This document shows, one piece after another, positions 8,879 to 17,316 of a stretch of 64,000 nt of DNA. The translations under genes and the position numbers were made by a program. How positions within the stretch are numbered: position 1 is the first letter of the stretch; every line of letters starts with the position of its first letter. The notes under the pieces were generated by a model. That model did not search any database. It saw nothing but the letters and a program-made list of their open reading frames with translations, and was not told where the DNA came from. Origin of the DNA: Brevibacillus sp. (GTDB lineage: Bacteria; Bacillota; Bacilli; Brevibacillales; Brevibacillaceae); assembly GCA_017656235.1 (NCBI GenBank), contig JACDOF010000001.1, forward strand, positions 992,001-1,056,000, written 5' to 3'.

Positions 8879-8908
8879 ACTATACCACAGCGACAAACAG
8901 CTTGACAA
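8879..8908 (-). promoter_or_regulatory. Sigma-A promoter upstream of lysA
   Basis: Minus-strand TTGTCA, 18 bases, TATAGT. It lies just past the spoVAF stop codon and about 210 bases before the lysA start. Confidence 0.75.
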
Positions 8909-8920
8909 TGGGGGGACATC

Positions 8921-10411
8921 CTACTTGCGAAACGGGTTCTGCGGTTTGACGATGCTTGGCCTCGTCTTTTTTAGCGGAATGGCCAGACGCAGCATCACAT
9001 CTGTCAGCGCCTTGAAATCAAAGGGAATGAACGGCCACAGGTACGGTGTATTCAGCGACCGCGTCATCGCCAGGCCGATCAGCACCGCCACAATCCCCAG
9101 GACAAAGCCGGGCACCGCAAAAATTCCGACCATCAGCAGCAAAAAGATGCGAACCAACCGATTGGCCAAACCCAATTCATAGCTGGGAGTGGCAAACGTG
9201 CCAATCGCAGCGACAGCCAAATAAAGGATTACTTCCGGCGTGAACAGTCCCACTTTCATCGCCACTTCACCGATCAGGATGGCTGCGATCAAGCCCATTG
9301 CCGTGGCCAATGGAGTGGGGGTGTGAATGGCTGCCATGCGCATCAGATCCACCCCCAGTTCGGCCAAAATAAACTGGGCGATCAGCGGAACACTGCCCTT
9401 CTCCTTCACCCCGATGTAGGAAAGCGGTTCCGGGATGAGCGATGGATTCAATGCCAATAACGCCCACAAGGGCAGCAAAAAGATCGATGCGATCATGCCG
9501 AAGAAACGCACCCAACGAAGATAAGCTCCTACCACTGGCGTCTGACGGTATTCTTCGGCGTGCTGGACGTGATGAAAGTAGGTGGTCGGTGTTATCATTA
9601 CACTAGGCGATGTGTCGACATACACCAGGACATGTCCTTCAAACAGATGAATCGCAGCCACGTCAGGCCGTTCGGTATAGCGGACCAGCGGAAAGGGATT
9701 GAGCGGCTGTCGAATCATAAACTCTTCGATCGTCTTTTCCGCCATCGGAATCCCGTCGATTTTAATCTCCTGAATGCGCTCTTTCAATGTTTTGACCAGC
9801 TTGGGGTTGGCAACGTCTTTTAAATAGGCGACGGCCACATCTGTTTTGGAGCGTTCCCCTACCTGCATGATCTCAAAACGCAGCCGTCCATCACGGACCC
9901 GTCTTCTGGTAAGAGCAGTATTCATGACCAAGGTTTCCGTAAAACCATCGTGTGCGCCGCGGACCACTTTTTCCAGGTCTGGTTCTTCCGGATTTCGCCC
10001 CGGGTACTTTTTGGCGTCGAGGATCATCCCTTGCCGCTCGTCCTCGATGATCAGGCCAACCTGGCCCATCAGTACCTTGTCCATAAAGTCGTCCAGGTTG
10101 TCCACTTTCTCCATCTGGAAAAACGGAATGTACTTGTGATACAGCCACTCCAAAGCAGGTCGATCCAGTTCGCCTTCCCCCACATTATTCAGATCGCGAA
10201 GGATCATCGTCACAATTTCATTGTCGGCAAACCCGTTGATGTAGTAGAGGAGGATGCGGCGGCTGCCAACATGTAACTCATGGGCGCCGATATCAAAACT
10301 TTCCCCGACGCCCAGTTTTTCGTTCAGGAATTCCTTGTTTTCCGCCAGGTTGGAGGAAATCTGCTTTTTTTGATGTGTCTTCTCGCTCATCAACCTCGAC
10401 ATGTTTGCCAT
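8921..10411 (-). CDS. spoVAF: Spore germination protein SpoVAF
   Basis: SpoVAF belongs to the GerA A-subunit family and is found in the inner membrane of the spore, where it supports the SpoVA dipicolinate channel and nutrient receptors during germination. The 496-residue protein has a soluble N-terminal half and a C-terminal half with about five membrane segments (roughly residues 285-450), as the family does. The ATG at 10411 is eight bases after AAGGAG. Its first 119 bases overlap the end of spoVAEa in another frame. It is the last gene of the spoVA operon. Confidence 0.93.
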   Translation of the reverse strand: MANMSRLMSEKTHQKKQISSNLAENKEFLNEKLGVGESFDIGAHELHVGSRRILLYYINGFADNEIVTMILRDLNNVGEGELDRPALEWLYHKYIPFFQMEKVDNLDDFMDKVLMGQVGLIIEDERQGMILDAKKYPGRNPEEPDLEKVVRGAHDGFTETLVMNTALTRRRVRDGRLRFEIMQVGERSKTDVAVAYLKDVANPKLVKTLKERIQEIKIDGIPMAEKTIEEFMIRQPLNPFPLVRYTERPDVAAIHLFEGHVLVYVDTSPSVMITPTTYFHHVQHAEEYRQTPVVGAYLRWVRFFGMIASIFLLPLWALLALNPSLIPEPLSYIGVKEKGSVPLIAQFILAELGVDLMRMAAIHTPTPLATAMGLIAAILIGEVAMKVGLFTPEVILYLAVAAIGTFATPSYELGLANRLVRIFLLLMVGIFAVPGFVLGIVAVLIGLAMTRSLNTPYLWPFIPFDFKALTDVMLRLAIPLKKTRPSIVKPQNPFRK

Positions 10412-10979
10412 TCCGCGCACTCCTTTCCAAGATCCACTCCACCGCTCTTCTGGTCACCGGACATCCTCGGCGAACACTGTCACGGCCCTCCATTTTGCCG
10501 ATGTCGCCAATTCCGATTACACAGGGGATGCGGTATTCGTTGAGAATGTCCACCGTATCTCCGTAGATGACATGCTCAAGCTGCTTGTTCGGGTTGCCGT
10601 ACTTGTCCACCGCTTCTTCCACAACGTTTCCGTCTTTGTCGACCGAGTACCTTACCCGGGTTCCGCTGACCCATTTTGTGTTGGAGGCGACGGCTATGAC
10701 TCCCAGTACTTCAATGCCGGGGTGCAGCAAAACGTATTCGAGCGCTCGTTCCCCCATTCCACAGCCAAAATCCCCATTGTCGTCAAACATGACCAGGACG
10801 GGGTCGCAGGCTGCCTGTTTGATGAGGCGAACCACCTCCGGTCCGCTCAGCGGAGTCGGATTGCCGGCCGAAAGGGAGATACACCGCCCCCCTACCTGTC
10901 TGGCCACTGTTTCGATCACCCTTTGGGCGGCATGATCGCCATCGGTGACGAGAATGACCCTCCGGACCTGCTCACCCAT
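10293..10979 (-). CDS. spoVAEA: Stage V sporulation protein AE, soluble form (SpoVAEa)
   Basis: This soluble 228-residue protein of the SpoVAEa family has the conserved segments VILVTDGDH (8-16) and MFDDNGDFG (64-72) and the stretch IGDIGKMEGRD. It is predicted to be part of the SpoVA machinery that moves calcium-dipicolinate into the forespore and out during germination. B. subtilis SpoVAEa has about 203 residues; here the C-terminus is longer, and its last 39 codons are charged and read through the start of spoVAF. Confidence 0.9.
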   Translation of the reverse strand: MGEQVRRVILVTDGDHAAQRVIETVARQVGGRCISLSAGNPTPLSGPEVVRLIKQAACDPVLVMFDDNGDFGCGMGERALEYVLLHPGIEVLGVIAVASNTKWVSGTRVRYSVDKDGNVVEEAVDKYGNPNKQLEHVIYGDTVDILNEYRIPCVIGIGDIGKMEGRDSVRRGCPVTRRAVEWILERSARNGKHVEVDEREDTSKKADFLQPGGKQGIPERKTGRRGKF

Positions 10980-11003
10980 GCTCTGCCACCTCCAGCGGAA
11001 GGA

Positions 11004-11354
11004 CTACCCTTTTGGCCTAAAGAAAAGAGCTGCGAGAAACCCGAATACAATGGCTGCCGAGATGCCGGCACTGGTCACTTCGAAAATGCCTGTCAGCACA
11101 CCGATAACCCCGTTCTGCTTGGCCTCGGCAATCGCGCCGTGATAGAGAGCGTGACCAAAACTGACAATCGGTACGGTAGCTCCTGCTCCGGCGAACTCAA
11201 TAAAAGGATCGTAGACTCCGATGAAGTCGAGCACCACACCGCAGACGACCAGCGTGCTCATCACGTGGGCCGGCGTCAATTTGGCCACATCCAACAGCAG
11301 TTGGCCCACCACACAAATGAGGCCGCCGACGGCAAATGCGATCAGATACTCCAT
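11004..11354 (-). CDS. spoVAEB: Stage V sporulation protein AEb (membrane)
   Basis: A 116-residue integral membrane protein of the SpoVAC/SpoVAEb family with three to four hydrophobic segments and the family hallmark [18 protein letters not shown]. It and SpoVAC are thought to form the membrane channel for dipicolinic acid in the spore inner membrane. It lies between spoVAD and spoVAEa in the conserved operon order. Confidence 0.95.
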   Translation of the reverse strand: MEYLIAFAVGGLICVVGQLLLDVAKLTPAHVMSTLVVCGVVLDFIGVYDPFIEFAGAGATVPIVSFGHALYHGAIAEAKQNGVIGVLTGIFEVTSAGISAAIVFGFLAALFFRPKG

Positions 11355-11404
11355 CTGCTCTTACCCCCTCCGATTTGACTTGCGCCCGGGTAATTTCCCC
11401 GTCA

Positions 11405-12433
11405 CTATGGAGCTTCCAGGGACACGGCGTGTGCCACGCATGGAATGGAATGGCCCTGCTGGTAGCTGACCGGACTCAAAAGTGCGCCCGTCGCGCATAC
11501 CAGAACCTTTTTCCAATGACCGCTCAACAGTTGTGAAACGATGTAGCCATACGTTACGGCGGCGCTGCTTGCACAACCGCTGGCCCCGGCAAACACGTTC
11601 TGCTCAGGCGAGTACACCATCAAGCCGCAATCATTGTACACATGATCCAGCTCAAATCCCTCTTTACGCATCAATTCCTTGGCGATCGGGTAGCCAACCG
11701 CGGCCAAATCCCCTGTGACAATCAAATCATAATCCTGCGGACGACGGCCTGTATCGGTAAAGTGGGCTGCCAGCGTGGAAACGGCCGCCGGAGCCATTGC
11801 CGAACCCATATCGTACGGATCCGTTATACCCATGTCGATGACTTTGCCCAATGTGGCGCAGCTGATCAGCAGACCGCTGTCACCTCTTCCCACAACTGCC
11901 GCTCCCGCCCCGGTTACGGTCCACTGCGCGGAAGGCGGTTTCTGTCCGCCATACTCGGTTGGATATCGGTACTGCCGTTCGGCTGAGGCATTGTGGCTGC
12001 TGCAGGCAGCAACAACATAGTCGGCATACCCGGCATCGACCAGAGCGGCCGCATTTGCCAGTGTCAACATGGAGGTGGAACAGGCTCCGTACATGCCGAG
12101 CAGCGGGATGCCCAACAATTCAGCCGTAAAGGAAGTCGTGATGTTCTGGTTGAGCAGATCCCCGCCCAGGATCAAGTCGATCTGATGCTTGCCCAGTTTT
12201 CCTTTCTCAAGCGCAATGGCAATCGCCTCTTCCATCAAGTGCTGTTCCGCCTTTTCCCACGAGCTCTGACCGGCATACATGTCCGGATATACCTTGTCAT
12301 AGTAGGGGCGAAGTGGTCCTTCTCCTTCTTTTGGTCCAACAACTACGGCGGAGGCCACCAGCCGCGTGTGATCTGAGAATTTCCAGGTCTGTTTTCCCAG
12401 TTTTCGTCGGGGCACAGCTAAATCGGTTCTCAC
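11405..12433 (-). CDS. spoVAD: Stage V sporulation protein AD
   Basis: SpoVAD is a thiolase-fold protein (like beta-ketoacyl synthase III) that binds dipicolinic acid rather than acting as an enzyme. It sits on the spore inner membrane and feeds the SpoVA channel. The 342-residue length is typical. The thiolase-type motif YGACSTSML (115-123) and the late segments NDCGLMVY and AGASGCASSA are visible. It lies 17 bases after spoVAC. Confidence 0.96.
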   Translation of the reverse strand: MRTDLAVPRRKLGKQTWKFSDHTRLVASAVVVGPKEGEGPLRPYYDKVYPDMYAGQSSWEKAEQHLMEEAIAIALEKGKLGKHQIDLILGGDLLNQNITTSFTAELLGIPLLGMYGACSTSMLTLANAAALVDAGYADYVVAACSSHNASAERQYRYPTEYGGQKPPSAQWTVTGAGAAVVGRGDSGLLISCATLGKVIDMGITDPYDMGSAMAPAAVSTLAAHFTDTGRRPQDYDLIVTGDLAAVGYPIAKELMRKEGFELDHVYNDCGLMVYSPEQNVFAGASGCASSAAVTYGYIVSQLLSGHWKKVLVCATGALLSPVSYQQGHSIPCVAHAVSLEAP

Positions 12434-12450
12434 CTGTTTTTCCTCCTCAT

Positions 12451-12924
12451 TCAGGCCAGTCCAAACAGGCTTTTGACGATACCCGCGACAAAGGCAGCCA
12501 CTACGCCAAAAACAATCACCGAACCGGCCAGTTTAAACATGTTGCCGCCGACCCCCAGAACAAACCCTTCGCTGCGATGTTCGATGGCAGCCGAGGCGAT
12601 CGAGTTGGCAAATCCGGTAACGGGTACGGCAGAACCGGCTCCCGCATACTGACCGATGTTGTCGTAGACGCCGAGGCCGGTCAGCAGAACAGAGAGAAAG
12701 ATCAGGGTGGCCACAGTTGGATTGCTGGCTGTTTTCTCCGTAAAGTCAAACACGTTAATATAGAAGTTTTGCAGGATTTGACCAAAGAGACAAATAGTGC
12801 CGCCAACCCAGAAGGCGCGCCAGGAGTTAAGCAGTACATTCCGCTTCGGCTGAAACCTGGACGCCAGTTGTTTGTACGTGGCCTTCGTTATTTGCATGGA
12901 TGGAGATTGTTTCGCTTTGGTCAT
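12451..12924 (-). CDS. spoVAC: Stage V sporulation protein AC
   Basis: This 157-residue membrane protein is the SpoVA channel component described as mechanosensitive in B. subtilis. It has about four hydrophobic segments and the hallmark QYAGAGSAVPVTGFANS, shared with SpoVAEb. The ATG at 12924, preceded by AAAGGA, gives the usual length; the frame is open 18 codons further up, but those residues are not family-like. The 107 bases between it and spoVAB hold nothing else I can name. Confidence 0.94.
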   Translation of the reverse strand: MTKAKQSPSMQITKATYKQLASRFQPKRNVLLNSWRAFWVGGTICLFGQILQNFYINVFDFTEKTASNPTVATLIFLSVLLTGLGVYDNIGQYAGAGSAVPVTGFANSIASAAIEHRSEGFVLGVGGNMFKLAGSVIVFGVVAAFVAGIVKSLFGLA

Positions 12925-13031
12925 CCGTTCCACGTCCTTTCTACACAAACGTTCTGACTCTGCCAGTTTGAGGTGCAAAGATAGTTTTACTGCTTTCCGG
13001 GCAATCTATAAGCCGTGATGTTTGGCAATAT

Positions 13032-13451
13032 TTACAACCGGAACAGCCACTGCAGCATAGATCCGCACACTTTGCCAAGGACCATCGCCATCAACAGCAC
13101 GAGCAGGTGCCCGTCGATATTCAGCCGCTTGGCCAGAATCGGAAAGACGTTCAAAACCTCTGTCAGCCCGGCAGCCAGCAGTCCAACGAAGATGCCCGCC
13201 CCCAGGCCAAGGGGAAGCATCAGGTAGCGGGACAGATGCCAACTCCAATCAAAAAAATCGATCACGGTGAAAAACAAGGCGCCGCTGATGAGCGCCCATT
13301 CGTATGCCTTGATGTAGGGGCGGGAATTGGTCAACTGGGTTAATCTGGGGATGATGTCCAGGACAGTAACAAAGGCCACCAGTCCGCTGCCTACCGCCAA
13401 CCCTCCCCCCAAGCCCACAACCACCAGCACAAGCTGCTTCAGGATGATCAT
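13032..13451 (-). CDS. spoVAB: Stage V sporulation protein AB
   Basis: A 139-residue membrane protein of the SpoVAB family with four hydrophobic segments, starting with the glycine-rich GLGGGLAVGSGLVAFVTVL. It is needed for dipicolinic acid uptake into the forespore in B. subtilis; its exact role is unknown. Its ATG overlaps the spoVAA stop codon (ATGA-type overlap), so the two are translated together. Confidence 0.93.
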   Translation of the reverse strand: MIILKQLVLVVVGLGGGLAVGSGLVAFVTVLDIIPRLTQLTNSRPYIKAYEWALISGALFFTVIDFFDWSWHLSRYLMLPLGLGAGIFVGLLAAGLTEVLNVFPILAKRLNIDGHLLVLLMAMVLGKVCGSMLQWLFRL

Positions 13452-14062
13452 GGCTTGATTTTCTGATTCTCCTTGTTTTCATGATGCAAATAGTACTGGT
13501 CCAGATTTTGCTGGTATAAAAACAACTCCACTTCCAGCGGGCTTGGTTCTTCGTTGATCCGTTTTCGGAAGAGGTGATTAAAAAACAGCACCATTCCCAG
13601 TCCAATTCCCAGCGAATAAGGAACCTGCAAGAGCAGCGGCTGTCTGTTCTGTTCACCGGTTATAAGCTGGTAGAGACGCTGATGGACCTCAGGCATGCTG
13701 ACATCGGTATGAAAATTCATGATCGCCAACCCCGAACCAATAAACAACACGATCCAGGCACAAGCGACCAAAAACAAATTGGGCGTTTTGCGCGGGCGGT
13801 CGACTTCCACAATAATCTGCGCCGCCCCCTGAATCTCCAACGCCAGTTCCGGAAACACCGTTCTCAGCTTTTCAATCACCTGCATGATATCAATAATGAT
13901 CATGTCGCCATCTTCCGGCTTGACCCGGTAAATCGGCAGGCTGGCGATTCTCTTTTCCTGCCGACCGTCTATGTACAATTGGCAGATGTCGCCGATTGTA
14001 ATCACGGCTCCCGGTTTGACCGACAAACGTTTGCGCAGACGCAGATACAAAGGTTCGGTCAT
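13448..14062 (-). CDS. spoVAA: Stage V sporulation protein AA
   Basis: First gene of the spoVA operon. The 204-residue product has a soluble N-terminal domain (to about residue 95) and two membrane segments (about 97-115 and 148-165), then a charged tail. This matches SpoVAA, an inner-membrane part of the dipicolinate transport system. A sigma-G-like promoter lies 35-64 bases upstream. Confidence 0.92.
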   Translation of the reverse strand: MTEPLYLRLRKRLSVKPGAVITIGDICQLYIDGRQEKRIASLPIYRVKPEDGDMIIIDIMQVIEKLRTVFPELALEIQGAAQIIVEVDRPRKTPNLFLVACAWIVLFIGSGLAIMNFHTDVSMPEVHQRLYQLITGEQNRQPLLLQVPYSLGIGLGMVLFFNHLFRKRINEEPSPLEVELFLYQQNLDQYYLHHENKENQKIKP

Positions 14063-14096
14063 CCAGTCTCCCTCCTGTAACCTGCGGATTATAGCC

Positions 14097-14126
14097 TAGT
14101 ATGCGCGTCGGACGGGTGAACAATGC
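14097..14126 (-). promoter_or_regulatory. Sigma-G-like promoter of the spoVA operon
   Basis: Minus-strand GCATT, 18 bases, CATACTA. The -10 box fits the sigma-G pattern CATnnTA exactly and the spacing is standard. Sigma-G control of spoVA is established in B. subtilis. Confidence 0.8.
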
Positions 14127-14164
14127 ACAGCAACCGAAGCACGCGGAACCCCAGGCCGCAGCCG

Positions 14165-14257
14165 GAGGGGACAAAGATCCTGCCCGTGCTGCTGCCTGGC
14201 CAGAAGCGATGCACGACTGCCCGCTGCGAATCGATCCCGAGGGCGAGGGCAAACCGG
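14165..14257. repeat. Partial copy of the dispersed inverted-repeat element (left arm)
   Basis: This stretch between spoIIAC and the spoVA promoter aligns by eye with 57579-57672. It shares blocks such as CTGCCCGCTGCGAA and GGGCGAGGGCAAACCGG and the order of the blocks between them. Only the left arm of the element is present, so the long hairpin cannot form. A 66-codon minus-strand frame across it has no family resemblance and is not called as a gene. Confidence 0.65.
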
Positions 14258-14267
14258 TTCCACCAAA

Positions 14268-14301
14268 GAAAAAAACCAGAACGAGCTAGAGCTCAATCTG
14301 G
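14268..14301 (-). terminator. Terminator after spoIIAC
   Basis: A 12-bp stem with one mismatch and one wobble (14276-14287 with 14290-14301) overlaps the spoIIAC stop codon and is followed on the minus strand by seven T. Confidence 0.85.
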
Positions 14302-15041
14302 TCGCGAATCGACTGCAATATCCTTTTTTCCAACCGGGAGACCTGCACCTGTGAGATGCCCAGCCGTTCTGCCACCTCTGACTGTGTCTGATCCTTGTAG
14401 TACCTTAGGTAGACAATCAACTGCTCCCGCTCACTCAACTTGCTGATCGCATCCTTTATCGCAATCTTTTCAAACCACTTGCCTACGTCGTCGTCGGCAA
14501 TCTGATCGATGAGTGTGATGGGATCGCCGTCGTTCTCAAAGACGGTTTCATGAATGGAGGACGGTGCCCGATTGGCTTCCTGGGCAAAGACAACCTCCTC
14601 GGGAGTGATCCCGAGTGCTTCCGCCACTTCTCCCACAGTTGGCGACCGCCCGTAGCGTTTGTACAGCTCATCCTTGGCCCGACGTACCTTATTGGCCGTT
14701 TCTTTCAGCGAGCGGCTTACTTTGACCGTGCCGTCGTCGCGCAGAAAGCGCTGAATCTCACCGATAATCATCGGCACCGCATACGTGGAAAATTTGACGT
14801 CGTAATTCAAGTCAAACTTGTCTACAGCCTTCAACAGTCCGATACAACCAATCTGGAACAAGTCTTCCGCCTCGTAACCGCGGTTCATGAAGCGCTGCAC
14901 CACCGACCAGACCAAGCGTATGTTGCTGTTGACCAGACGTTCGCGCGCATCGGTATCACCCTGCTGGCTTTTGGCGATTAAATCCTTAACCTGTTCATTC
15001 GTCAGATATGGTTGACCTGCATGTTTGATTTCAGCTCCCAT
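14286..15041 (-). CDS. sigF: RNA polymerase sigma-F factor
   Basis: Sigma-F (SpoIIAC) directs the first forespore-specific genes of sporulation. The 251-residue protein has the sigma-70 regions: region 2 with DLFQIGCIGLLKAVDKFD and KFSTYAVPMI, region 3, and region 4 with SQVQVSRLEKRIL at the C-terminus. It is held inactive by SpoIIAB, whose gene ends ten bases upstream. The ATG at 15041 is seven bases after GGAG. Confidence 0.97.
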   Translation of the reverse strand: MGAEIKHAGQPYLTNEQVKDLIAKSQQGDTDARERLVNSNIRLVWSVVQRFMNRGYEAEDLFQIGCIGLLKAVDKFDLNYDVKFSTYAVPMIIGEIQRFLRDDGTVKVSRSLKETANKVRRAKDELYKRYGRSPTVGEVAEALGITPEEVVFAQEANRAPSSIHETVFENDGDPITLIDQIADDDVGKWFEKIAIKDAISKLSEREQLIVYLRYYKDQTQSEVAERLGISQVQVSRLEKRILQSIRDQIEL

Positions 15042-15051
15042 GGCATTACTC

Positions 15052-15498
15052 CTAATTCTGCATGGCATTTGCGAAAGAGAGGCGCTTTGTCATGCGAATT
15101 CTCGTTCCCTTTCCAACGCCGGTCGCAACCTCGATGGAATCCACGAAGTTTTCCATGATGGTAAACCCCATCCCGGAACGCTCCAGCTCCGGCTTCGTCG
15201 TGTACAGCGGCTGCATCGCCTGATCCAAGTCAGCGATTCCTTGTCCTTTGTCCTCGATGACCAATTCAACCAGACCGTCGCGGTAAGAAACCTCGATAAA
15301 GACAATTCCTTCCGGATTTTCCTCGTACCCGTGGATGATCGCGTTGGTCACGCCCTCGGAGACGACTGTCTTGATTTCTTCCAGCTCTTCCATCGTGACA
15401 TCCAACTGCGAAAGGAAGGAAGCCACCGCCACCCGGGCAAATGATTCATTTTGGCTGAGGGCGGCAAACTCCAGGCGCATGAAATTTTGCTGACTCAT
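15052..15498 (-). CDS. spoIIAB: Anti-sigma-F factor and kinase SpoIIAB
   Basis: SpoIIAB binds sigma-F and keeps it inactive, and with ATP it phosphorylates SpoIIAA. The 148 residues form a GHKL-type ATPase: the N box [12 protein letters not shown] (48-59, N52), the G1 box with DKGQGI and the G2 region with GMGFTIM. It is the middle gene of the spoIIA operon. Confidence 0.97.
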   Translation of the reverse strand: MSQQNFMRLEFAALSQNESFARVAVASFLSQLDVTMEELEEIKTVVSEGVTNAIIHGYEENPEGIVFIEVSYRDGLVELVIEDKGQGIADLDQAMQPLYTTKPELERSGMGFTIMENFVDSIEVATGVGKGTRIRMTKRLSFANAMQN

Positions 15499-15500
15499 GA

Positions 15501-15851
15501 TTAGGCCACCCCCAACACATGCAGGGCTTCCGCTTCGCTTTCCCTGAATTTGATCACCTTAAACAGCCCGGACATTTCAAAGATACGGTGAATGGTCGGG
15601 TTAATCGAGCACACCACCATCTCACCGGAACGAGCCGATATTTGCTTATAGCGTCCAAGAATCACCCCGATTCCGGAGCTGTCCATAAACTCCAGGTCGG
15701 TAAGACTGAGAACAATGTGGCGAATTTCGGAATTGCGCAGGACGTCGTCCACCTTCCGGCGAAGGTCTTCGGCAGTGTGGTGATCCAGTTCTCCCCGCAG
15801 CCGAACGACGAGTACATCGTGTTTGATCTCCATGTCGACAGACAAACCCAT
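15501..15851 (-). CDS. spoIIAA: Anti-sigma-F factor antagonist SpoIIAA
   Basis: SpoIIAA frees sigma-F by binding SpoIIAB; it is switched off when SpoIIAB phosphorylates a serine and on again by the phosphatase SpoIIE. This 116-residue STAS-domain protein carries the phosphorylation site in FMDSSGIGV with serine 58, the same number as in B. subtilis. It opens the spoIIA operon and is preceded by a sigma-H-like promoter. Confidence 0.97.
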   Translation of the reverse strand: MGLSVDMEIKHDVLVVRLRGELDHHTAEDLRRKVDDVLRNSEIRHIVLSLTDLEFMDSSGIGVILGRYKQISARSGEMVVCSINPTIHRIFEMSGLFKVIKFRESEAEALHVLGVA

Positions 15852-15886
15852 GCTCGTAACACTCCTCTTCCCGTTGATAAACTCTC

Positions 15887-15913
15887 ATTTCTCCGCATCA
15901 TCAGGTAAATCCT
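15887..15913 (-). promoter_or_regulatory. Sigma-H-like promoter of the spoIIA operon
   Basis: Minus-strand AGGATTT, 12 bases, then GGAGAAAT. This fits the sigma-H pattern RnAGGAwwW and RnnGAAT with GAAA in place of GAAT. Sigma-H plus Spo0A~P control is known for B. subtilis spoIIA. Confidence 0.6.
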
Positions 15914-15931
15914 CCCAGCCGACAAAAGAAC

Positions 15932-15973
15932 AAAAAAATCGAGAAGCCATGTCGATACCGGGACATCTCGATT
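15932..15973 (-). terminator. Terminator after dacF
   Basis: AATCGAGA pairs with TCTCGATT (15937-15944 with 15966-15973) around a second short stem; seven T follow on the minus strand. It separates dacF from the spoIIA operon. Confidence 0.75.
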
Positions 15974-15989
15974 CTTTGCGTGAATGATA

Positions 15990-17165
15990 TTACACGTAGC
16001 TTAGCAGGATCAGTTTGGACGTACGTTTGAGAATCTCCCACAGGCTTGCTTGACTGATCGTTTTTTGCGGATGCAGGTCGATGCGTGCTACTTCGACACC
16101 ATCCTTTTTAATAAAAATGTGTCCAATCACATCTTCTGTGCTGACGGGAGCCTGAACAAAGGGTTTCAGTACCACTTCACGGGTGAACATTTCCGGTCGT
16201 TCTCCCCGTTTGGTGAGCAGACTGACGGCCTGGGAGGTGACGACGTTTACCTTTGGTTCTTTCCCCTTGTCTACACGAAGCTGCTCAACCACTTCCCCTC
16301 TTTTGAAGATGGGGAAAACCTGGTAGTGCGTAAAGGCGTAGTTGAACATCGCTGCCACTTCGCTATTGCGGGTTTTGGTATCCGGCTCGCCCAGCACGAC
16401 GGCAATCACTCGCATGTTGTTTCGTTTGGCGGTTGCCGACAAGCAGTACTTGGCTTCCGAAGTGTATCCGGTTTTGAGACCGTCCACCCCTTCGTAGAAC
16501 CTGACCAGCCGATTCGTGTTGACCAACCAGAACGGATTGTCGCTCTCCTTCCGCAGGTAATCCTGGTAGATTCCCGTATACTTGGTGATCAGCTCGTGTT
16601 TGAGCAGTTCGCGGGACATGATGGCGATGTCGTAAGCCGTGGAATAATGATCGGCAGCGGGCAGGCCGTTGGAATTGACGAAGTGGGTGTTCTTCATCCC
16701 CAACTGCCGGGCCCGTTCGTTCATTTTGGCGACAAACGCTTCTTCCGTTCCCGCTATGTGTTCGGCCATGGCAACCGAGGCGTCATTGCCGGAAGCGATG
16801 GCAATCCCCTTGATCATCTCTTCCACCGTCATCTCTTCGCCTGCCTGCAGGAAAATTTGCGAACCTCCCATCGAAGCCGCCCGCTCGCTGGTGCGAACCT
16901 TGTCCGTCAGCTTGATTTCACCGCGGTCAAGTGCTTCCATGATCAAGAGCAAGGTCATGATCTTGGTGATGCTGGCCGGCGGCAGTTTTTGATGCGGATT
17001 CTTTTCATACAATACCGTACCCGAATCCATCTCCATCAGGATGGCAGATGTTGCATGGGGGGCCATGTTCAGTTTCGGCTCCGCTTCCGAAGCGGCCAAA
17101 ACCGGCGAGGAAAAGAAGACGAAACACAAGATCGTACAAACAAGTTGGCGAGATCTGCTTCTCAT
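15990..17165 (-). CDS. dacF: Forespore D-alanyl-D-alanine carboxypeptidase DacF
   Basis: DacF is an S11-family penicillin-binding protein made in the forespore, where it reduces cross-linking of germ-cell-wall and cortex peptidoglycan. The 391-residue protein has a signal peptide ending near VLAA (about residue 25) and the motifs SITK (S65, K68), SGN (125-127) and KTG (231-233). The start is uncertain by eight codons: the ATG at 17165 lies downstream of GGAGGG, while the ATG at 17189 is too close to its own site. Position before spoIIAA and the sigma-F-like promoter support DacF rather than another DD-peptidase. Confidence 0.94.
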   Translation of the reverse strand: MRSRSRQLVCTILCFVFFSSPVLAASEAEPKLNMAPHATSAILMEMDSGTVLYEKNPHQKLPPASITKIMTLLLIMEALDRGEIKLTDKVRTSERAASMGGSQIFLQAGEEMTVEEMIKGIAIASGNDASVAMAEHIAGTEEAFVAKMNERARQLGMKNTHFVNSNGLPAADHYSTAYDIAIMSRELLKHELITKYTGIYQDYLRKESDNPFWLVNTNRLVRFYEGVDGLKTGYTSEAKYCLSATAKRNNMRVIAVVLGEPDTKTRNSEVAAMFNYAFTHYQVFPIFKRGEVVEQLRVDKGKEPKVNVVTSQAVSLLTKRGERPEMFTREVVLKPFVQAPVSTEDVIGHIFIKKDGVEVARIDLHPQKTISQASLWEILKRTSKLILLSYV

Positions 17166-17194
17166 GACGCTCTCTTCCCTCCATTTCATGCTCC

Positions 17195-17224
17195 TATTTT
17201 CTCCAAGCCGAAAGGAAAATATTC
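17195..17224 (-). promoter_or_regulatory. Sigma-F-like promoter of dacF
   Basis: Minus-strand GAATA, 15 bases, GGAGAAAATA. Both boxes fit the sigma-F pattern (GwATA and GGnnAnAnTn). Sigma-F control of dacF is known in B. subtilis. Confidence 0.75.
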
Positions 17225-17269
17225 ACAAGCCCCGTCTGCGTTCCCCCATGCAGAAAAAAGCATAACTGT

Positions 17270-17301
17270 AAACAAAACAGCCCCTTTCGTTGGAAAAGGG
17301 C
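17270..17301 (-). terminator. Terminator after the chemoreceptor gene
   Basis: Eight-pair stem with one wobble (17280-17287 with 17294-17301), followed on the minus strand by TGTTTTGTTT. Confidence 0.75.
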
Positions 17302-17316
17302 CGGCTTTGCCGATGC

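Noticed and set aside
10401-11378. 325-codon plus-strand open frame across spoVAEa and spoVAEb
   Set aside because: Shadow of two well-identified genes; no ribosome-binding site.
14096-14296. Small minus-strand open frame between spoIIAC and spoVAA
   Set aside because: It runs through a terminator, a repeat fragment and a sigma-G promoter. Its weak likeness to the frame at 57495-57680 reflects the shared DNA repeat, not a protein family.
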